Source of the DNA: Chara braunii
Lineage: Eukaryota > Streptophyta > Charophyceae > Charales > Characeae
Direction: 5' to 3'
DNA: 64,000 nt
NCBI GenBank assembly: GCA_003427395.1
Contig: BFEA01000047.1
Location: 1,337,693 to 1,401,692, forward strand
The notes below the pieces were generated by a model that did not search any database, was not told where the DNA came from, and saw only the letters and a list, made by a program, of their open reading frames with translations. This document shows positions 1 to 13,085 of the stretch, one piece after another (positions within the stretch are counted from its first letter, which is position 1; each line of letters opens with the position of its first letter). Made by a program: the position numbers and the translations under genes.

Positions 1-477
1 CGCCACGTTGTAATTTAATATGTCGCTTGAATTGCTGGTGCAAATTTTCAGTGACTTATGCCTTCACACCTAAGTACCCCACTAACAAGCACCTTGGCTA
101 AGAACCTCCGAGCGATCTGATGGCCGAAATAAACTTATTTTCAATCTACACATATTTAATCATATGTTAATAGTAATAGTAATAACGATAATAATAATAA
201 TAGAGCATTCTTCAAACTTATTGAAGTGCGTGCAATCATGCATGTCATCCTTCAATTTATAGCGCCAGATGAAAACCAGGGGTCTGTTGTCCCAGTTGCG
301 TAGGATAGCAGCCTACGCTGGGGGTTACGACTAAGTTTCAACCCTTAGCTGAGTCTCACAAAATTTTCTCAAACTAACTTTTTTTGAGTGGATAAACAAA
401 ACTCTCTCAATTCACAATCATCATCAAGTTTCTGTGGGACTACACAATGACACTAAGTTTCACCCATGAGTATGTGA
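1..477. other. AT-rich non-coding DNA, no gene seen
   Basis: No reading frame of note on either strand. It holds a short TAA-rich run at about 176-203 and diverged precursors of the repeat that follows (an AGTTTCA-type motif near 330-350 and 450). Confidence 0.6.
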
Positions 478-625
478 AGATTCACCCATTAGCAAGGTCT
501 CAAAAAAATATGCTAAGATTCACCCTTTAGCAAGGTCTCAAAAAAATATGCTAAGATTTACCTGTTCACAAGGTCTTAAAAATATATGTTAAAATTCACC
601 TCTTAGTTGGGTCTCGTAAAACAAA
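478..625. repeat. 38-bp tandem minisatellite, about 4 units
   Basis: Units start at 478, 516, 554 and 592, each beginning AGATTCACC or a close variant and continuing with an AAGGTCTCAAAAA-type core. The first two units differ at few positions; the last two are more diverged. No coding capacity is seen. Confidence 0.85.
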
Positions 626-784
626 GCAAGAAAAAAACAAGTCTCCACAGAGTCGTAACCCCTTTTCCTTGATAAGAGTAACATTGGTCACATGCTTGGA
701 AAATTGTCTCACATATTCAAATATGCAAATTCAATAATATGACACTGATTGTTCTTATCAATCTTTATAATCCAAGTCTTCCGT

Positions 785-1230
785 TCCATTGAGTCTCACT
801 CACTCACACTGAAGAGAGAGCGACCAACCTTTGGGTCTTTTCCTTTTCATAAACTGATCCCCACTCACAACGACAATATGTATGATCATGATATTCTCCT
901 TCATCGTCACATAGTTTTTTTTTTTTTACATTGAACATATTAAATCCCTCTTGCCCGGTATTACGTACTCCCTCCCTTTATCCTTGGACTTTTATTTGTC
1001 GCAAGTCTCCCATGTCATTCAGTCTCACTCACTCACACTGAAGAGAGAGCAACCAACCTTTGAGTCTTTCTCTTTTCATAAACTGATCCACACTCACAAC
1101 AACAATAGGTAAGATTATGATATTTTTTTTCATCGTCACATAATTGTTTTATAGCATTCAACATATTAAATCCCTCATGCCAGGTATTGAGTATTCCCTC
1201 CCTCTATGCTTAGGCTTTTATTTGTCGCAA
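785..1230. repeat. Tandem duplication, two units of about 220-229 bp
   Basis: Copy 1 (about 785-1004) and copy 2 (about 1014-1230) share the order AGTCTCACTCACTCACAC, then AAACTGATCC, TCATCGTCACATA, AACATATTAAATCCCTC and TTTATTTGTCGCAA. The offset is 229 bp. Divergence and small indels show the duplication is not recent. The short ORF at 749-934 lies across copy 1 and is not preserved in copy 2, so it is not taken as a gene. Confidence 0.85.
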
Positions 1231-2700
1231 AATGAGTGATTTGCACAAATATAGAGAAAAAGTCTAACACTTGGCTCACTCTTAAAGAACAGTATCCTAA
1301 TGGACGGTTCACATACACCTTTTCACCACAAACTCATGCTCATCAGGACAGGCTTACACAAATAAGAGTGATCGTGTCTCCCACACAAAAGATATCTGAA
1401 AAAGAATGAGTGTCCATGTGTATATCACTCAAATATATCTTATGATGAAAAACATTATGACCTTAGGAGAATTGAGATTCAATGTCACACTAATTTCTTA
1501 CACAAGCATTCATACACCACTCGACGGATCAGGAGCCTAATATACACACTCAAATGATCTCCTAAACACAAGATTCTACGTGTATGTACAAGTGTCTAAG
1601 CATAAAAATGGCACCACCCCAATCCATCTCTAACACAATCTCTACATATAACTAAGTATTGAAGAAGTCCTTACACTATTTAATGTATTAATCAAAACGT
1701 ATACTCAACCCTGCTCAACCCCATTCCCTGAATCATCCACGAAATTACACACTAATGAGGTCTTTGTACCCTAATCATGATAATCCTAAAGTGATTCCAT
1801 ATGTACAAATACATGCAGGCCAACTTACTTATTCCTCGTGCTATCTAATAACTTACTTATCCACTTTTTGTCATTTGATTACCCTTTTCGGATCCTATTG
1901 TTGAGTCATACTCCCTCGCCCTTTTGAACCAAAATCAGTGGTCCAATATGGTCCATTATCCAAGAGTTCCCTCAAAATTCCTCAAGCAGTGACCAAAGCG
2001 TTAGTGATGCTAGACTCTGGAGTTTCGTTGTTTAACCTTTCTGCTTTTGACCCTATAGGTGCAATTGGTGCACTAACGTGTCGTATTGCTTCCTTCCTCG
2101 TTCCCCCAAATAAATTTGGGTAAATATATTTACTAAACCTGTTTTAAATGATCCCATGGACATTGGTACTTATCAAGACACCAGCCATATCAACCTTCTT
2201 GACCCGACAACATTTCATAATGTGTTATTTTTTGACACAATATGCGCAAGTGGCATTTCTCTAATCCACTCTCCCTCTTCTAAATTTATATTCACCATTT
2301 TGGCCCCTCTGGCCTCTCATTCCTTGACTCCCTTAGACACTCTAATTTCCACCTCTGCCTCTGCCATTACGTCTATTGGTGTTCCCTCTTCTACCACCTC
2401 TGCGACCATTATTATCACAGGTACCTTTTCCACGACCTCTCCCCAAACTATCACCTCACCTATGACCTTCTACCTTGGTTGAATGTAACACTTGTTGTAT
2501 AAATTGTTGTGGTTGCCTCCCTTGTTGGGCTTGCACCCCAAGGTACTCATAAGAAGCCATGCTCATTGGTACCCTCTAATATAACCAAAATTGTTCACCA
2601 GTAGGCCACCAACTATACAAATTATACTCAGGCAAAAAACCCAACTCTCCACACGCCGCCCACTCTACACATGTTGCCTACTCGATGGAAGGGAGTCTCG
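1231..2700. other. Non-coding stretch, no supported gene
   Basis: Two short plus-strand ORFs occur (1938-2123 and 2156-2482). The second is Ser/Thr/Ile rich, typical of low-complexity translation. Neither shows a domain I recognise. No repeats stand out. Confidence 0.45.
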
Positions 2701-3219
2701 TTAATACCAACCGACTTCTTGACTATCGCGGGGTAGTTGCCCCCGGTTGCTAACATTATCCTTTTCCCTTACCTTGGCCCCCTTAAGCCTTGGTGAACTT
2801 TGGAGGCTTATGTGTCTTCTCCACCTCGACCATCTTTTTGCCTTTCTCATGCTCTCGACTATCAGACAACTTCTTCTGCGGCCTTGTATGCTTGGGAGAA
2901 TGCCGATCTTCGCCATTCATTCCTTTTTCATTTCTATAAATTGCCCAGTCGGACACTCCTTTAGGGATTTTCCGCTTGCCTTTTCTATCCACTTTTGATT
3001 GCGCTATTTTGTCTTTCAAGTGTCGTTGTCATGCTCATTGCCCCCCGCCTTTTCTCACGAAGAGGCGAGAGCTCTTTCGGCCTTGTTACGCATGAGTTTA
3101 AACAAAAACAAAACCAAAGAGACAACTTGGGAACGACACATAATTAACACCGCGAACCACCGAGACGGGCGTGGTCGCGTCGTCCCTTCACCGCTCTAAC
3201 TGGGTGCGCCAACTATACA
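2701..3219 (-). other. Possible decayed retroelement leader with lysine-rich ORF remnants
   Basis: On the minus strand, TTGGCGCACCCAGT at about 3203-3216 resembles a TGGCGC-type retroelement primer-binding site. It is followed by overlapping minus-strand ORFs (2783-3019 and 2701-2916) whose products are rich in Lys, Arg and Glu, as in the basic parts of retroelement Gag proteins. No zinc knuckle, protease or RT motif is visible and no LTR pair was found. It could equally be chance composition. Confidence 0.2.
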
Positions 3220-5690
3220 CTGTGGTCCCCTACGACAAGATAGGTTCCCGCGGGGCACAACTTGCTTCCCTAAGGGGTTGTCACCACCTTTAGGAGTGTA
3301 TCCCTACCGAGCTACTGACCACATGCGAAAGATTTTAAATGCAATTGCAGAGGTAGGTCAGCCGAGGGCGTTTGCTCGCTCGCTTTAGTATAGGTACGCG
3401 CTATTAAAACGCCTATTGAACCCGGACGTCGCTCGTCCGTTAGGGCGCTGATTTCTTAAGTACGAAACGTACGCCAGTCGACTAGGACGGTCTCAACCAA
3501 GTGTGAAACCCCCAATATTCTAGTCCCTTTAGACACTAGTTAAAAGAAAGTTATAACAACCACACATTGTGACATAAAAAAAAGTCGACCGTAGTCGACA
3601 TGAATATATATCCAATCTGGAAGAATCCAAATCATCATATGGTACATCGAATAAACATAAAATCAAAATAAAATCCGACCACATGAAGTCGGACTCGATG
3701 AAACAAAATATCATATTAAGCCGCCAACTTAAAGTTGACTTCGACAACAACCTCAATGCAACCGACAAGGTAGTCGGACAACGTTAGTTTTGACTTGATG
3801 AGATGCGCTGCCAAAATTATTTATTCCACTTACCGTCGACCTAGGATTAGGCACGCACATCCGTCTTCACAAATCTTTAGTTTAATTGGATGACAAACTG
3901 TTTTGCGAATGATTCTTGATCAGATGCATTACTTGAGGTGTTGCATATCTCTCCCTCTAGGAAGTGGTTCGGGGTACTCCTTCTCCTCGTTCGAGCACAA
4001 AACTCGGATCTCAAAAGTCGGACCGTCTCCACCGAATAGGCAAAGTACCCCCCCGTAGAAACGGTCCACTCTGGGTCGATAACAGGGTCAACTCCTAAAG
4101 CAACGACCCTCCGTCCTATATGCTTCTTTGAAAAAGAGTATATCCACTATAAGTAGATTTTCAAATTGTTCTCGTTTTTTTCATAAATTCAGGGTAAATT
4201 AGATGAGAAAAGTTAGAAAAGATAGAGAATGAGAATCATTTGGACAAATAGAAGTCATTTAGGATAGAAAGGGTCAATCCTAAAAAAAATACTACGTTCG
4301 TTTGACGTTATCTGCTTTGTTTGAATCGAATTCATTTTACGGTGCTTACATAATTAACATTCTCAAAACAAAGAAACCTTATTGACATGCAGACAAGTGA
4401 GAAATAAAAATAAGACAATCCTTTTGTCTTTTCTCAAATAGACACAATCAATCTCCTTTGCAAGCATCCTTCTACCTACCTGCACACCAAGCCAAACAAC
4501 AAGCTCAAAAGAAAACAGTACAATCCCATACTCGAGTCAAACATTCTCATTCATATGCGAACACACATTTCCGTTGTCTTTTCAATAAACATTCAATGAA
4601 CAGGGTCAAGCAAGTGTGGGTTCACACAGGTATGAAGGGAAATCTTAGTCAATCAACTGACCTAGAGTGAAGTTTGAATCGACTCACTCAAGAAAGTCGT
4701 GTGATATTTCAATCAAAAGAAAATGACCGCTGTTGAATATGAAAATATGTGGCTCACAACTCCATAAGTTGTGCCTTTCTCTTGAACGACGGTCCATGTC
4801 ATCCCCCAAGTCCGAATGAGCAAGAGTCGGGCCAATTGATAAAACTCAAGTGGGATAACCCTCTAGGAGGGTGCTTTTAAGAATAACTCTCAATTGTCTC
4901 AACGTTCCGAACAGTCCCAACGCAGTCCCAATTGCAGTTCCAACATCATCACGCCCCCAAGGATAGTCTCAATCAACCGCAATTCCAACCGCCTCAAATC
5001 ACCACGTCCGGTCACAATAGCCACACCAACATGTATGTCCCGTTCCCAAAATTAGTCCCAGCTAGTCCCAAAATGAGCCATAGGCGATCCCATGTTGCTG
5101 TCGCAATGTCGAATGGTCCTTGGCAAAAATAAAAGTTTCCATCGTGGACCCCCCTCCCTACAAAAACAGCGGTTCTCCGGTGCCAAATGTCGTAAGTGCC
5201 AGCACCTCAACGGCCACACCACCAATGTTGCGCTGCCATAATGTTACCACCGCTGTCCAGAAACACTGTCGTAAAAAAAACACTCAGCCGCTCACCTAAA
5301 AAATGTAGGACTGCCGCTTACCGTGCCGTCAAAATCGGTACCAAAGTTATCGAGAAGCACTGCCACCAGCTCACACACCACAGCGGAAGGGCCCAAAGTG
5401 CCGCAAAAATTTGGCAGCACTGCCCCTCAAAAACAGTGTCGTCGACGCACCAAAAATTTTGCAAAATGTTCATATTGAAAATGTCGTCGTTTCCTTGCTG
5501 CCAATTGAACAACACCTCCCTTTTGAAATAAACCAGCATCGTCGAGCCTGCATTGCGACGGCACAATCCCACAGAAAAAGCACAGCGCCGATGAGGCGGC
5601 ACTTCGCCGGCACAACCCCACTAACATGGAGGTGCGACCTGCCACATTGCCACAAACCGGCCCAAGGCTCTGGCTCCACTTAGAGCAACA
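3220..5690. other. Non-coding stretch with GTCGG-type dispersed motifs
   Basis: From about 3580 to 3780 the motif GTCGG/CCGAC and short complementary words recur, giving local self-complementarity. From about 4900 to 5690 the sequence becomes rich in CGCC/GTCGC words, and ORFs appear on both strands at once (5196-5531 plus, 5318-5602 minus), which is a composition effect. No gene is supported. Confidence 0.4.
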
Positions 5691-5700
5691 TCGCCTCTTC

Positions 5701-5844
5701 TCAACTCTCCAACTCCTCTAGCTTGTTCTCCAACTTGCAAACATCCTCCAACTTGTTCTCCAACTTGCAAACCTCCTCCAGCTTACTTTTCCAAGCCCTC
5801 TTCCAACCGATCTCCAACACTCCTCCAGCTGCCTCATCGCTGCG
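5701..5844 (-). pseudogene. Remnant coding a Leu/Glu/Lys repeat, possibly coiled coil
   Basis: A minus-strand open frame of 47 codons ends at TGA (5701-5703) and is closed upstream by TGA at 5845-5847. Its C-terminal half is a 10-residue repeat, VCKLENKLED/VCKLENKLEE, encoded by a 30-bp tandem repeat (TTGTTCTCCAACTTGCAAAC recurs at 5723 and 5753 on the plus strand). The Leu and charge spacing suggests a helical coiled coil. There is no start codon context and no neighbour to complete it, so I read it as a fragment of a larger, probably transposon-borne, ORF. The function is unknown. Confidence 0.4.
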
Positions 5845-5847
5845 TCA

Positions 5848-7190
5848 AAGCTCCTTCAAGGATTACTGTATAACCCTGACCTCATGCTAGGCCACCGCTT
5901 CAGTGCGCCTCTATCTGGGTTAGCCCCTCTTGATATAGTCATGGAGGAGAGAAACCTGCGTTGCTTTCAAGTTAGTTATGGGTTCATGTCTTTCTTTCTC
6001 CTTTTCAACTCTTGCTGTTAAGTCTGAAAATTGCTTTGTGATTGCCACTTGTCACCTTTTGCTTACTTCCTCTACTGAAATCCTGGAGCTCAAGTTGTTG
6101 TAGCTTCGTATTGACACCCATAACTTTCATTGTTTTTAGATATGGTTGGCCTCATGCATATATACACAGGGCTCTCTGTAGGTCTATGCATACCATGATG
6201 ATGGCTTCAACCAGCCTCACCGTGCTTTGGAGCAATGATCCAAAGTAGCCTCTCTTTCAAAATTTGAGGCTAACTTAGTCCCTCCGGAGTTGGGTCTTCA
6301 ATTGGTCCTTCCATGACCTCAATTCAAGGAAGAACTGTCACGGCTATGCTCCCCATATATTAAAAAAAATCAGCAGTCAATGGCTGATGCTAAGTTTTCT
6401 GGCAGCCATTGGCTGCCTTGTCCTTGCCTGACGCTCGTTCTGACGGGTGCCAGCTAAGTACTGAGGCTGGGAGGGGAACAATCAACTCGTGATATTCACA
6501 AATTTAAGTCCCGACAGGCTGAGAGGGGGTGTGAAAAGTAGCCCGTCTTTGCAGATTTTTAATAAACAATCCGTTCAACAAAAAATTCTAAAAAACATCC
6601 CACATGTGGGCTAGGTGCCCTCTTACCCGCCAAAAAACATCTAGAGTAAAAAACAATTATTTCGGCCATGAAAGAATTATTGGCGCGAAGTGAAAAATCT
6701 GAGTTTTTCAAAATTATGATCCCAGGCTCCCCTTTCGTTTTTTTTTGTGATTTTTTTTTTCTTGTTTTCCTGCTGGCCTCAACAAATGGTCACTTCACCC
6801 TCACGGCCTATTAGTGCAATATTGAACTGTCGAAGTACAGACTCAACATCGAATTCAGAGGCAAACATGGAAACACATTCATTCTTCCTATCTCCCATAC
6901 CCGTTTGAAATACAGACTCAAGATTGAATCCAAAAGCAGCAAGCTGCCTTCACTCCTTTAGGGGGCACAACGGGAATGCACCTCCTCCTAAAACACGGGG
7001 AGGCGCATTACCTCATGCTTTCACGACTGGTACCAATTTTCCCAATTCCAAGGGGTTGGGGAGCAAACCTAAAAAAAAAAGGAAAAAAAAAAGTAAAAAG
7101 AACAAAAGCTTCCCCAAAAAAATCTGACTCCCGTGAAAACAAGTGCCCAACAAGCCTCTCATCTTGTGGCCAGCAGACTCAGTGTGCTTG
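5848..7190. other. Non-coding stretch, A-rich near its end
   Basis: No supported gene. The segment about 7069-7120 is A-rich (poly-A runs broken by G), similar to a decayed retroposon tail. The Lys-rich ORFs at 6924-7191 are translations of this A-rich run. Confidence 0.4.
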
Positions 7191-7194
7191 AGTG

Positions 7195-7426
7195 TGCAGG
7201 TAGGCCCAACGGTTAGGCCTCTAACCCATGACCAGACTTCTAGCCCCCACTAATCCATCATCAGTTCGAGCTCGGCTTTGACGTAGTGCTAGGACCGGTT
7301 TAAGTCTTACTCCCCTATCTGCGGCTTGAACGGGTGCCTGGTCTGATAGGCCAGGGCATCGACGTCCAGACCGCTAGATGTAGAGTTAAAGTCCTGCAAG
7401 CATACATGCAAAAAAAAAAAAAAAAA
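7195..7426 (+). mobile_element. Candidate tRNA-derived SINE with poly(A) tail
   Basis: TAGGCCCAACGGTTAG (about 7201-7216) resembles a pol III A box, and AGTTCGAGCTC (about 7262-7272) resembles a B box, at tRNA-like spacing. The unit ends in 17 A residues (7410-7426). This order (A box, B box, body, poly-A) is that of plant tRNA-SINEs. No clear target-site duplication was found, so boundaries are approximate. Confidence 0.4.
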
Positions 7427-7939
7427 GGCAACTTTTTTTCTCTACGCTGCCGTCGTGAACCAAACGGGACCATTATTTTTTTGACCACCCAGACTCTAAA
7501 TCACGCGGTTGGTGTTATTAGGTAGGATGTTTCTAAATTTAGTACGCTAATCGCCGCGTCTCGTTGCAGCCTCTTGACAAAAGTGAAGTATTACCAGTTA
7601 CCGCCGCCATTTCTGGATGCCGCAGACGTTCGGACTTAGATTCATAAAGGTTTAACCTCTCGGTCAGTGATGAGGTCGGAACAACTTTTAGGCAGATGCA
7701 TCATTTTCTCATCAAGTCCCTCAATTCAATGAAAAGGTCGGACAACGTCCGACATTGAAAAACATAAGCAGGTACCCTTGTAAGGGTTTTTGCTCCGACA
7801 TCGTTCACTGCCCAATCCTCCTTGCACTAACGTGCCATTGACTACTCACTCAGGGTCTTCAGGGCGCTGGCTGATACCTCCATCTTCAGGGAACCTTAGA
7901 CTCATAAAACTCTCCAACTTATTCGAAGTTTCTGACCTC
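7427..7939. other. Non-coding stretch, nothing recognised
   Basis: No gene, repeat or RNA could be supported here. Confidence 0.4.
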
Positions 7940-8328
7940 AGTCTGAAAGCGTACACTTTCCAGCTTAACTGCTCACAAATGAACAGGGGTAATATACTTG
8001 ACATCGTCTTTTCATCCCTTATCTTTTTTAGATTAAACTTGCGGTAGTCATGCAATAAGTTACACAAGTTCTCTCCTCGAAACAGAAATGCTTGAAGGTA
8101 AGGGGTTATGGATTCATGTACGGAATCGCACATCAACGCTTAGCGATACACAACACCCTCCAAAGCATAACTTTGGCTAAACCTTCATCTCCGACCATGA
8201 TGTCGCTGGTGACCTGAACAAGCATGGTAGCAACAAAACATCAAATTGCAGACCGAGGAATGATCATAATAAACATTTTTTTTAATCAAACTTAACAAAC
8301 TTAAGGGTAAACAAAACTATTAATACCT

Positions 8329-8830
<502 letters not shown>

Positions 8831-9028
8831 ACCTGAACTTCTAAGCACCCATGTGTTAGAGCTTTACTCCTTGGCTATCCCTGCACTAGCCTTATATGCA
8901 TAGTAAGCACATGCAACTCATGTAAACAAATATTTTGAAAGACAGTCAAATAGAGTCACGGACCGACAGCATGAGTCTTTATGATAGTTGGTAATCATTG
9001 TAACTGTGCTTAGCAGCACAACACACCT

Positions 9029-9538
9029 TAGCGTGAAAGCGTACACTTCTCAACTTAACTGTTGACAAATGGACAAGGGTAACATACTTGACATCGTCCT
9101 TTTGTCCCTTATCTTCTTGAGACTAAACTTGCGGTAGTCATACAAGAAGTTACACAAGTTCTTTCCTTGAAACAACGATGCTTGAAGGTCAGGGGTTATG
9201 GATTCGTCTACAGACTCGCACAACAACGGTTAGCGATGCACGAAACCCTCCAAAGCAGAACATTGGCTAAACCTTTGTCTTTGACCATGATGTTGCTGCT
9301 GACTTGAACAAGCATGGCAACAACAAAACATCAAGTTGCAAATCAAGGAGGAAATATAACAATGTTTTTTTTTCTCAAACTTAACAAACTTACGAGTAAA
9401 CAATACTATTAATATACAATTACCTGAACTTCTAAACACTCATGTGGCAGAGCTTAGTCCTTGAATGTCTTGCGCTAACTCTATAGGCATAGTAAGCATA
9501 TGCAATTCATGTAAACAAATACTTTGAAAGATAGTTGA
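9029..9538. repeat. Direct-repeat copy B (intact copy)
   Basis: Homologous to 7940-8324 plus 8831-8955 without the insertion; it therefore shows the empty site. The copy ends at the 13-N gap. Confidence 0.8.
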
Positions 9539-9896
9539 NNNNNNNNNNNNNTCAACTATCTTTCAAAGTATTTGTTTACATGAATTGCATATGCTTACTA
9601 TGCCTATAGAGTTAGCGCAAGACATTCAAGGACTAAGCTCTGCCACATGAGTGTTTAGAAGTTCAGGTAATTGTATATTAATAGTATTGTTTACTCGTAA
9701 GTTTGTTAAGTTTGAGAAAAAAAAACATTGTTATATTTCCTCCTTGATTTGCAACTTGATGTTTTGTTGTTGCCATGCTTGTTCAAGTCAGCAGCAACAT
9801 CATGGTCAAAGACAAAGGTTTAGCCAATGTTCTGCTTTGGAGGGTTTCGTGCATCGCTAACCGTTGTTGTGCGAGTCTGTAGACGAATCCATAACC
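9194..9896. repeat. Perfect inverted repeat (2 x 345 bp) around a 13-N gap
   Basis: The left arm 9194-9538 and the right arm 9552-9896 appear to be exact reverse complements; even the 69-residue ORFs at 9230-9439 (minus) and 9651-9860 (plus) are identical. The gap 9539-9551 is N. Outside 9896 the sequence stops mirroring and instead resembles 8962-9020, that is the other direct-repeat copy. Zero divergence between arms next to a gap, while the direct-repeat copies are diverged, points to a scaffolding fold-back rather than an old palindrome. Confidence 0.9.
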
Positions 9897-12264
9897 GACA
9901 ACATGAGTCATTATAACAATTGGTAGTCATTGTAATCATGCTTAGCAGCAAGATAGCCCTAGGTGGACCGTTAAAGTTCGTATCAATACAAGACAAATGT
10001 TAGGCAAGTCTGAAGCCACCCTCTATCGACATACCGCCTCTCGAAGCTCGTCCCTATAGTCAAATCCTGCTTCCATCTTATCTGAGTTGATGTGAGCATC
10101 GACAATGTTGGCGGTATTCCAAAGATCTCGATTATGGAGCAAAGATTATATTTCTAGGTATGATTCGTACACTACCTCGCACGTATGATGTTCATATCCT
10201 CATCCTCATACTACCGACGCAGCTTCTGCATCTTCCTTTATCCTAACTCACCCTCCAAACACTCCTCCACGAGAAACTTGGGTAGGATAGTTCGCAACGG
10301 GACCGAGAGGAGCGCAAACTATGCGGCATGTTTCACCCTTATACAAATAGACACTAGCTCCTGTCGTCCACAAAACGCTTATTTCGCTCATTTTGCAGCT
10401 GCTACCTCAACTACCCTAAGGGTTTTGTGAGCAAACTTTTATGTCCGAGTGCCAACTCCACACCACTACATGGTCACTCTCACAATCGTGTTGTCCTCAT
10501 CATGAACAAATTCAGATTCAATCCACATAAGGACACCCCCATCCAAAGATAAACCCCACCAGGAAACGACATATTCCTCTTCCTTGATTATTATTAGTAA
10601 GGACACCTCCAGTCCACCCTCTCTTTCAGCTAGCAGAGTTATGTTGGGGTCTTCCCTAGCATAAACATCTTGATCTGTCTGAGATCCCTCCAGGTTCTAC
10701 GCACATAGACGAATGTCCTACAAACATTTCCCATCACTATACAAAAATCCCTCCTTTTTAATTTTCTCCCAAAAAAATAATCTTCAAGAACAACCATAAA
10801 TGTATAAACTAAGCGTATAGATTCCAATGAATAGAGACTAGTGGATAAATCCAGACTGGTTGGCTTTTTTTAGCCTCAAGTAGATAGTCTCACATTAATA
10901 TTATTAAGTACATTACCCTTTAGATTGATACGGATGGATAGATCCGAATAGATAGACTCAATTAAAGGGACTCAAGACGATAAACTCAAGCACTTAAATT
11001 ACATTGATTTATCTAGATTGAATGAGTTCAAGCAAATTACCTCATACTCAAATCTCATCACCGAGTTTAACACTCAGGATCATAAATCCTCTTTGTAAGC
11101 GACGACAATTGATATAATAAGTCACACTACCCATCCTGTGCACCTTTTTTCGCTAAACTGCAGCAGTGTAAACTACAGTAGCAGCAAATGAGCAAGTAAG
11201 GGCAGAACGAGAGCATCGTGGGGGAAAGAAGAAAGTCGATGATACGAGGACTATTGCAACATTCGTCAAAACCATTGAAAGAGACGTATAAAAGACATAT
11301 GGTGTGCAGGTGAAGGAAAACAAGCATCCACTTCAGTTGAAAAAAAGGGGGCAAAGGTGAGGCAGCATCGAGAAGGAAAAGTGGTGAACAGTTGACTAAA
11401 GACATAGGACAACACAGATAAGATGCACGATAGGATGCACAAGACGAAAATTAAGAAGTCGAAGAAAAATGATAAAGTAAAGCAAAAAGAAAGGCTGCAA
11501 TATTTCATTTCCTCGTGAGTACATAAGGTGCAGCAAACTGTTTCATTTGAAACACACCGACATGTATACCGAAGAAAAAAGAAGCACTGCCAAAATGGAA
11601 AAAAAAGAACTCGTGTCACAATGTGAGTGGAATCGGATACGTGAAGTTACCTGTGGCCGACCATTTCAAATGTGATATCTCATCATCGTCGCCCTTCTGA
11701 ACAAAAAAGAAAAAGGTGAAAAATACAAACTTGTCATATCCTATGTTGTCGTATGAGCGCCGTAAACGCCTTGAACGCCTTGAACTCGTTGAATACCGAC
11801 GTCCGAACATGTGCAAACACTTTGACTGGTGTTCAAACCGTTTCAAAGCGTTCTTGCACCCACGCGCTACACAACTTTTGAACGCGCCACATGGGGGTTC
11901 TCCAGCCCGCCTGGCCTGCGTGCAAAAGGACCCCTCCACACCCATCTTCTCGACATCACCCTCCCTAAATGAAAGGGTGTGCAACCTCGCAGACCCGCGA
12001 TTTCGACCCCACAGACCGGCAATAACTGGGTCACCCCAGCAGGCATAACCACCACTTAGTACTCAACCCTCGTTATCCCTTTTGCCCCCATTCACATCGT
12101 CTGGCTCCTTTTTTTAAAGGTTGAATGAAGAGAGGGGCGGCTTAACATGTAAGGGTAAAGAAGAGAGAGGGGGCTAAGGGGTGCGGGGGAAGCAGGGGGC
12201 TAGGGGCTAAGGGGGAGAAAGGGCTGAAACATCACAGATCGTACTTTATCACATCACCCCCTGG

Positions 12265-12265
<1 letters not shown>
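9897..12265. other. Non-coding stretch, no gene supported
   Basis: Short ORFs occur on both strands (11127-11619 minus, 11616-11984 minus, 11716-12048 plus), but they overlap each other and show no domain. Words with GAACGC/GTTCAAA recur at 11760-11900 and again near 13890-13960, suggesting a dispersed repeat. Nothing else is recognised. Confidence 0.4.
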
Positions 12266-12339
<74 letters not shown>

Positions 12340-12343
12340 TGTG
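12266..12343. repeat. Compound microsatellite (CT)n(GT)n
   Basis: CT repeat from 12266 to about 12322, then GT repeat to 12343. Confidence 0.97.
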
Positions 12344-12704
12344 CTGGCCCATGAAAGCAGCGGTAGACCAAAGGGCAGTGAACTCCAACCCCCGTGCGGT
12401 TTTTTTCCCTTATTTTTTTTATACTGAAAAAAAAAAAAACATGCAATGAACTCATCAGACATCGAATTACAAGTAGTCTCAGACCTGCACAAAGTCTCCA
12501 GTCAACGTCAAGTGATATCTGATACAATATCTACCAGTAGACGAAGAGAGTGAAGGGGGAATAGACAAACGAGAGGGTGAAAGAGATAATTAGTGACGAG
12601 ACAAAAGTAGCCCAGTCACTACCCACTCCTTCTCCGGGCTCCTCCTCCCTCCACGTCATCAATCAATAATCAGTAGCGAGTCTGAACAGTCATAATCACA
12701 GAGA

Positions 12705-12720
12705 AGTGCCACGTGGCACT
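12705..12720. other. 16-bp perfect palindrome with a CACGTG core
   Basis: AGTGCCACGTGGCACT is its own reverse complement and contains a G-box core. No adjacent gene is seen, so a regulatory role is not supported. Confidence 0.6.
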
Positions 12721-12844
12721 AGTCTCCCATGGAGACAATGAAGACAATCAGCAACTGACAATGTCGATGTCAATCCTCAAGTAAGTATCTTGTTCCAAAA
12801 TCATCCACAGATCCCGATCTCCCTCCTTATCGCAACCAGTCACC

Positions 12845-13085
12845 TCATGTAGACAGCGTGGCTAATGCCACGTCAGCAATGGAGACAGGTGTCTGCGCCA
12901 CTTCATACAAGGGGCATGCGCCACATCAAACAAGTGGCATGTGCCACATCAGCAATGTAGACAAGTCGCATGCGCCACATCAGCAATGTAGACAAGTGGC
13001 ATGTGCCACATCAGCAATGTAGACAAGTGGCCTACGCCACATCAGCAATGTAGACAAGTGGCATGCGCCATATCAGCCTGGCTGG
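12845..13085. repeat. 31-bp tandem repeat array, about 7 units
   Basis: The unit starts GCCACATCAGCAATGTAGAC and continues AAGTGGCATGT. Full units start at 12943, 12974, 13005 and 13036; two earlier units are shorter and one lies at 12862. Units are contiguous without spacers, so this is a minisatellite and not a CRISPR array. Confidence 0.9.

Noticed and set aside
2701-3219. Full LTR retrotransposon at the left end
   Set aside because: Only a PBS-like word and basic ORF remnants; no LTR pair or pol domain was seen.
12845-13085. Regular 31-bp repeats resembling a CRISPR array
   Set aside because: Units are contiguous with no unique spacers, and the genome is eukaryotic.
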